This document shows, piece by piece, positions 27,992-30,965 of a stretch of 30,965 nt of DNA. Position 1 is the stretch's first letter. Every line of letters starts with the position of its first letter. This DNA comes from CAYSIX01 sp964431205 (GTDB lineage Bacteria; Planctomycetota; Phycisphaerae; Phycisphaerales; Phycisphaeraceae), in contig CAYSIX010000014.1 in NCBI GenBank assembly GCA_964431205.1, positions 1 to 30,965 on the forward strand, read 5' to 3'. The notes beneath the pieces were generated by a model. The model worked only from the letters and a program-made list of their open reading frames with translations, had not been told where the DNA came from and did not search any database. The translations under genes and the position numbers were made by a program.

Positions 27992-29210
27992 GAACTTTTA
28001 CCCGGCCGCCGGCGGTGCGGAGCGCAACCTGCACGAGGTGGCGCGGCACCTGTCGCGTCGCGGACACGACCTGACGGTGCTCTGCGGCAGCGGCGTGCGT
28101 CGCATGGAGGACCTGCCCGGCTTGCGGATCGAGACGTGTCCGACGGGTAAGCCAAGAGATGCCTGGCATCTGTGGCGGTTCGCGCGCTGGGCCGATCAAC
28201 GCCTGGAACTTGGCGGGTTCGACGCCAGCCTCTCGGTCACCATGGCCGTGCCCGCGACCATCCTCCAGCCGCTGGGCGGCACGGTCCGCGAGACGCTTCG
28301 CCGCAACGTCGCGATCCGCGAACACCCCTGGTCCCGCCTGGGCAAGCGGATCAGCTACGGCTTGTCCCCCAAGCAACGCATGCTCCTGCTGCTCGAGCGC
28401 CGCAGCCTCGCCCACCCGCGCGTCCGCTGCATCGCGGCCCTGAGCCGCTACGTCGTCCAGCAGATCGAGCAGGGCTACGGCGTCCGCGACGGGCGCGTCC
28501 GCCTGATCTGCAACGCCGTCGACCTGCCCACCTTCTCCGAGGTCGAACGCGAGCACTACCGCCGACACATCCGCATGGCCTTCGGCATCCCCGACGACAC
28601 CACCGCGTACCTGTTCTCCGCGTTCAACCCCAGACTCAAGGGCATCGTTCCCTTGCTGCACGCCACCCGCCACCTGCGCGACCGCGGCATCGCCGCCATG
28701 CTGATGCTCACCGGCTGCATCGGATACGCCGAGCAACGTCTCGCCGCCAGCCTCGGCATCCGCGACCGCCTGCGCATCGTCGGGCCCACGCAGAAAATGG
28801 GCCAGGTCTTCTGCGCCGTTGACGTCACCGTCCTGCCCACCTTTTATGACCCCGCCAGCCGCGTCGTCATCGAGTCGCTGATCGCCGGCACCCCGACGAT
28901 CACCACCAGCTACAACGGGGCGGCCGACCTGATGCGACGCCCGGACGGGCGTGTGTGCGGGCGCGTGATCGAAAACCCGGCGGACGTCGAGGCGTTGACC
29001 GAGGCGATGGCGGCGCTCGCCGATCCCGACGAACGACAACGCTGTCGCGAGGCCGCCGACGGCCTGGCCGACGAGCTGTCTATGGCCCGGCACGTCGATC
29101 AACTCGAGCGGTTCCTCGTCGGGTCCGACGCCGCGCCGCCCGTCCCCCGCCCGCTATCACAGGCACAGTCCGATCACGCCCTGGCCGTCAGTTCGTCTCC
29201 ATCGGCCTGA
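27969..29210 (+). CDS. Glycosyltransferase family 4 (WaaG-like)
   Basis: A 413-residue GT-B glycosyltransferase: MRIALVIENFYPAAGGAERNLHEVARHLSRRGHDLTVLCG (Gly-rich acceptor loop), IRLGKRIS-like middle with LLLLERRSLAHPRVRCIAALSRYV and VRLICNAVDLPTF, then AFNPRLKGIVPLLHA, VTVLPTFYDPASRVVIESLIAGTPTITTSYNGAADLM (donor-binding E-x7-E region). It resembles WaaG/RfaG-type core transferases. ATG 27969 lies inside the end of the GT9 gene with GGAG six bases upstream, so translation uses a Shine-Dalgarno site here. The last 20 residues are low-complexity, and its stop lies 23 bp past the stop of the opposite-strand GT2 gene, so the two 3' ends overlap. Confidence 0.9.
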   Translation: MRIALVIENFYPAAGGAERNLHEVARHLSRRGHDLTVLCGSGVRRMEDLPGLRIETCPTGKPRDAWHLWRFARWADQRLELGGFDASLSVTMAVPATILQPLGGTVRETLRRNVAIREHPWSRLGKRISYGLSPKQRMLLLLERRSLAHPRVRCIAALSRYVVQQIEQGYGVRDGRVRLICNAVDLPTFSEVEREHYRRHIRMAFGIPDDTTAYLFSAFNPRLKGIVPLLHATRHLRDRGIAAMLMLTGCIGYAEQRLAASLGIRDRLRIVGPTQKMGQVFCAVDVTVLPTFYDPASRVVIESLIAGTPTITTSYNGAADLMRRPDGRVCGRVIENPADVEALTEAMAALADPDERQRCREAADGLADELSMARHVDQLERFLVGSDAAPPVPRPLSQAQSDHALAVSSSPSA

Positions 29211-29994
29211 CGTTCACCTGCTCTGGGCTCTCGATCCCGTTTTGAATCGCCCACAACGCCGCGTACTTGAACTGCACGGCCAACGCAGCCTTCTGCGCGA
29301 TCAGCAGCCCGAACTGGCCGTCCAGAAATCCTCGCTTGAACACGAAGAACTTCAGGAACGTGAAGTGCGGCCGAAACACCAGGTCGAACAGGGTGCAACG
29401 CTTGCCCCGCGCGTACATCTGCCGCGCGACCATCAGCAGCCGCTCGTCCTCCTGCCGGCCGTTGAAATAGTCGGTAAATCCTGCCCGGCTGTGCCGCTTG
29501 TGCTCCAGCCAGCCCCGCAGCTTGCCGCCGCGCGCCGGGTCCGAGGGCAGCCGCGCATCGTGCAGCACCTCATCGGACCAGATCACCCGGTCCCGGTGGA
29601 TCAACCGCGACTGCCAGTCCGGGTACCAAGCCCGTACCGGTCGGCCCATGACCCAGTTCTGCCGGGGCATGCTCAGCACGTCGTACCGCTCCAGTTGCTC
29701 GTCCGTCAGCCCCTGGATCTCCCGTGCCAGTTGCGGCGAACACTCCTCATCACCGTCGAGCACCAGCACCCACTCGTGCGTGCACAGAGACGTGCCGAAT
29801 TTCTTCTGCTCGGTGTAGCCGCGCCACGGCTCGACCACGTAGCGGTCGGCGTACCGCTTGGCGACCTCGGCCGTCGCGTCGCTCGAGCCCGAATCAACGA
29901 TGACCAGCTCATCCGCCCAGGCGACACTCTCGCACGCCGGGCCGAGCGTGTCCGCCACGTTGGCGCAACAGATGACGACGGAGATCTTCGGCAT
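29188..29994 (-). CDS. Glycosyltransferase family 2 (WaaE/KdtX-like)
   Basis: A 268-residue GT-A enzyme: ISVVICCANVADTLGPACESV, ADELVIVDSGSSDATAEVAKRYADRYVVEPWRGYTEQKKFG, EWVLVLDGDEECSPQLAREI (DxD-type metal site DGDEE), and a C-terminal part with DEVLHDARL, GWLEHKRHS and FTDYFNGRQEDERL. This is the WaaE/KdtX-like beta-1,4-glucosyltransferase group acting on LPS inner core. ATG 29994 begins right before the conserved first strand; the residues upstream look non-coding. TACGAA at 30001-30006 on the minus strand is a weak -10 at the usual six-base distance. The LPS-kinase-like gene lies 37 bp upstream on the same strand. Confidence 0.9.
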   Translation of the reverse strand: MPKISVVICCANVADTLGPACESVAWADELVIVDSGSSDATAEVAKRYADRYVVEPWRGYTEQKKFGTSLCTHEWVLVLDGDEECSPQLAREIQGLTDEQLERYDVLSMPRQNWVMGRPVRAWYPDWQSRLIHRDRVIWSDEVLHDARLPSDPARGGKLRGWLEHKRHSRAGFTDYFNGRQEDERLLMVARQMYARGKRCTLFDLVFRPHFTFLKFFVFKRGFLDGQFGLLIAQKAALAVQFKYAALWAIQNGIESPEQVNVRPMETN

Positions 29995-30031
29995 GGTTCG
30001 TTCGTAGGGTAGTCGGCGGTGCGGCGCGTGG

Positions 30032-30787
30032 CTACCGGGCTCGAACGCGACGCTGACGCCGCATCGCGGCGATCGCGCGGCGACGCTCGGCGCGGTTGAC
30101 GCCACGCAGGGCCGCTCGTGTCGCCGGCAGCCAAAGCTCCGCCGTGTACGTCGGCCACAGCACCGGCTCCACCGCCGTCAGCCGGTCCAGCATCCACGCC
30201 GTCGCCGCCCCCGCGTCCCGCGCCGGCCCCGCGTCCGCCGTGTCCACCACCACCAGCCGATCGCCCGATGCCGTCGCGTCCACCACCACGTTGTCCGGCT
30301 TCAGGTCGTGGTGCGTCACACCCCGCCGGACCATGGCCGCCACCAGCTCGCCCGCCGCCCGCGCCAGACCACGCCGCCGCTCCCGGGCCACCGTCCGATC
30401 CCGCAACAGCTCGATCAGTGACGGCCCTTCCACATAGGCCATCTCCAGCGTCACCACCCATCGACCGCCGATCCGTTTGGCCCGCGGGCCTCGCAACACC
30501 CCCGGCGTCGCGATCCCCGCCCGCGACAGCCGTCGCGTCCCCCGAACCTGACGCTGCGGCTGCGCCCAGCCGACCAGCAGCTTGAACACCAGCATCGGCC
30601 GCAGCGGCCACAGCTTCACCACCCGCCACGCCTGCCCCGGCGGGCCCACCAGCCACACCGCCCGCCGCTCGTCCGCCTTGTAGCACCGCAGCCCGTACGC
30701 CGGCGCCGGCAGGCCCTTTCCCGACCCCGCCGCCCAGGTCCGGCCCCCCAACGTCTTGACTCGTTCCGCTCGCCCGATTTGCCACAC
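30032..30787 (-). CDS. LPS kinase-like protein (WaaP/Kdo kinase family)
   Basis: A 251-residue protein-kinase-fold protein of the lipopolysaccharide kinase group: RVVKLWPL (candidate ATP-binding Lys ~65), FKLLVGWAQPQRQVRGTRRLSRAGIATPGVL, VTLEMAYVEGPSL, then the catalytic GVTHHDLKPDNVVVD (HxDLKxxN, ~155-170) and VVVDTADAG at the position of DFG (here Asp-Thr-Ala). It probably phosphorylates a core sugar, fitting the adjacent glycosyltransferases. The frame stays open into rpsL on the other strand, but GTG 30787 is the sensible start, with GGGAAG close before it and a TAATAT -10 at 30809-30804. The GT2 gene follows downstream. Confidence 0.82.
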   Translation of the reverse strand: MWQIGRAERVKTLGGRTWAAGSGKGLPAPAYGLRCYKADERRAVWLVGPPGQAWRVVKLWPLRPMLVFKLLVGWAQPQRQVRGTRRLSRAGIATPGVLRGPRAKRIGGRWVVTLEMAYVEGPSLIELLRDRTVARERRRGLARAAGELVAAMVRRGVTHHDLKPDNVVVDATASGDRLVVVDTADAGPARDAGAATAWMLDRLTAVEPVLWPTYTAELWLPATRAALRGVNRAERRRAIAAMRRQRRVRAR

Positions 30788-30802
30788 CTTCCCGTTCGAC
30801 GC

Positions 30803-30809
30803 TATATTA
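30803..30809. promoter_or_regulatory. Overlapping divergent -10 elements (rpsL and LPS kinase gene)
   Basis: The heptamer TATATTA reads TATATT on the plus strand (30803-30808, towards rpsL) and TAATAT on the minus strand (30809-30804, towards the kinase gene). Both genes would have short leaders with Shine-Dalgarno sites. Confidence 0.5.
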
Positions 30810-30845
30810 CCCGGCTCGCATCCCAAGGTTTGCCGGAAGTCCACG

Positions 30846-30965
30846 ATGCCTACTATCAACCAACTGATCCGCAACCCGCGCCGCACCCCCAAGGCCAAGA
30901 GCAAGGTCAAGGACCTCGACGCCAGCCCCCAGAAGCGCGGCGTCTGCCTCCAGGTCAAGACCGTC
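30846..30965 (+). CDS. rpsL: Ribosomal protein S12, 3' partial
   Basis: The first 40 codons read MPTINQLIRNPRRTPKAKSK, then VKDLDASPQKRGVCLQVKTV, and run off the window. This is the N-terminus of S12, a small-subunit decoding-centre protein; SPQKRGVC is characteristic. GGAAG at 30835-30839 lies six bases before ATG, and a TATATT -10 box lies about 38 bp before the start, so this gene has a conventional leader. It probably opens a ribosomal operon (rpsG/fusA order in many bacteria), which cannot be seen here. It is divergent from the LPS-kinase-like gene. Confidence 0.95.
   Translation, partial: MPTINQLIRNPRRTPKAKSKVKDLDASPQKRGVCLQVKTV

Noticed and set aside
30788..30958. N-terminal extension of the LPS-kinase-like gene into rpsL
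   Set aside because: It would overlap the start of rpsL on the other strand and cross the shared promoter; GTG 30787 is more plausible.
1..30965. CRISPR array, insertion sequence, prophage, tRNA or rRNA gene
   Set aside because: No regularly spaced repeats, transposase or integrase motifs, or cloverleaf-like sequences were found in the gaps.

Overview
The window is high-GC (roughly 70%), gene-dense bacterial chromosome. It most resembles a planctomycete, probably class Phycisphaerae. This is inferred from a secreted protein combining a type-I dockerin-like repeat pair with a PEP-CTERM tail, a helix-turn-helix protein carrying an acidic LDLTxESDDTSLGAELLDEIYP-type linker and two membrane helices, a TIGR03087-type PEP-CTERM-associated glycosyltransferase, and LPS-core-like genes in a GC-rich Gram-negative-type genome. 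No mobile element, CRISPR array, tRNA or rRNA gene was recognised.

Layout. Positions 1-2211 hold the end of an exopolysaccharide/PEP-CTERM-type locus: a 5'-truncated glycosyltransferase, convergent with a VanZ-family membrane protein. Positions 2379-5743 run rightward: a metallophosphoesterase, a DUF167 protein, a histone-deacetylase-like amidohydrolase and two overlapping YkgJ-type cysteine-cluster proteins. A secreted SGNH-like/dockerin/PEP-CTERM protein follows (5795-6937). Next come an M20 peptidase (minus) divergent from a P-loop kinase gene broken by one in-frame TAG, then coaD and an MBL-fold gene (minus). recG and a large RND/MMPL exporter run rightward (10742-15961). tadA (minus) is divergent from a glycerate kinase, which overlaps an orphan ABC-type solute-binding protein. 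A phosphatidylserine decarboxylase and the HTH-membrane protein lie on the minus strand, followed by a second metallophosphoesterase. Then come pyrR and pyrB (UMP synthesis and its regulator), gmk and a small unknown protein. The right end (25397-30787) is an LPS-core-like cluster: a GmhB-like phosphatase with an unusual membrane tail, a GT9 heptosyltransferase, GT4 and GT2 glycosyltransferases, and a WaaP/Kdo-kinase-like protein. The window closes inside rpsL (ribosomal protein S12).

The most notable signal is in the promoters. At least twelve genes on both strands have a TATAAT-like -10 hexamer ending exactly six bases before the start codon, so transcription should begin at or beside the start codon (leaderless mRNAs). 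Several genes inside operons, and a few leadered genes, have Shine-Dalgarno sequences instead. The rule helps choose starts (GTG for tadA and for the kinase, the second of two ATGs for the HDAC-like gene). In two divergent pairs the -10 boxes of both strands overlap in one near-symmetric heptamer.

Other points worth attention are a probable CTG start for pyrB, the single amber codon in the kinase gene, the GmhB-membrane fusion, an MBL-fold protein without the HxHxDH motif, and a small family of GC-rich hairpin repeats between pyrR and pyrB with one more copy near 26.8 kb.
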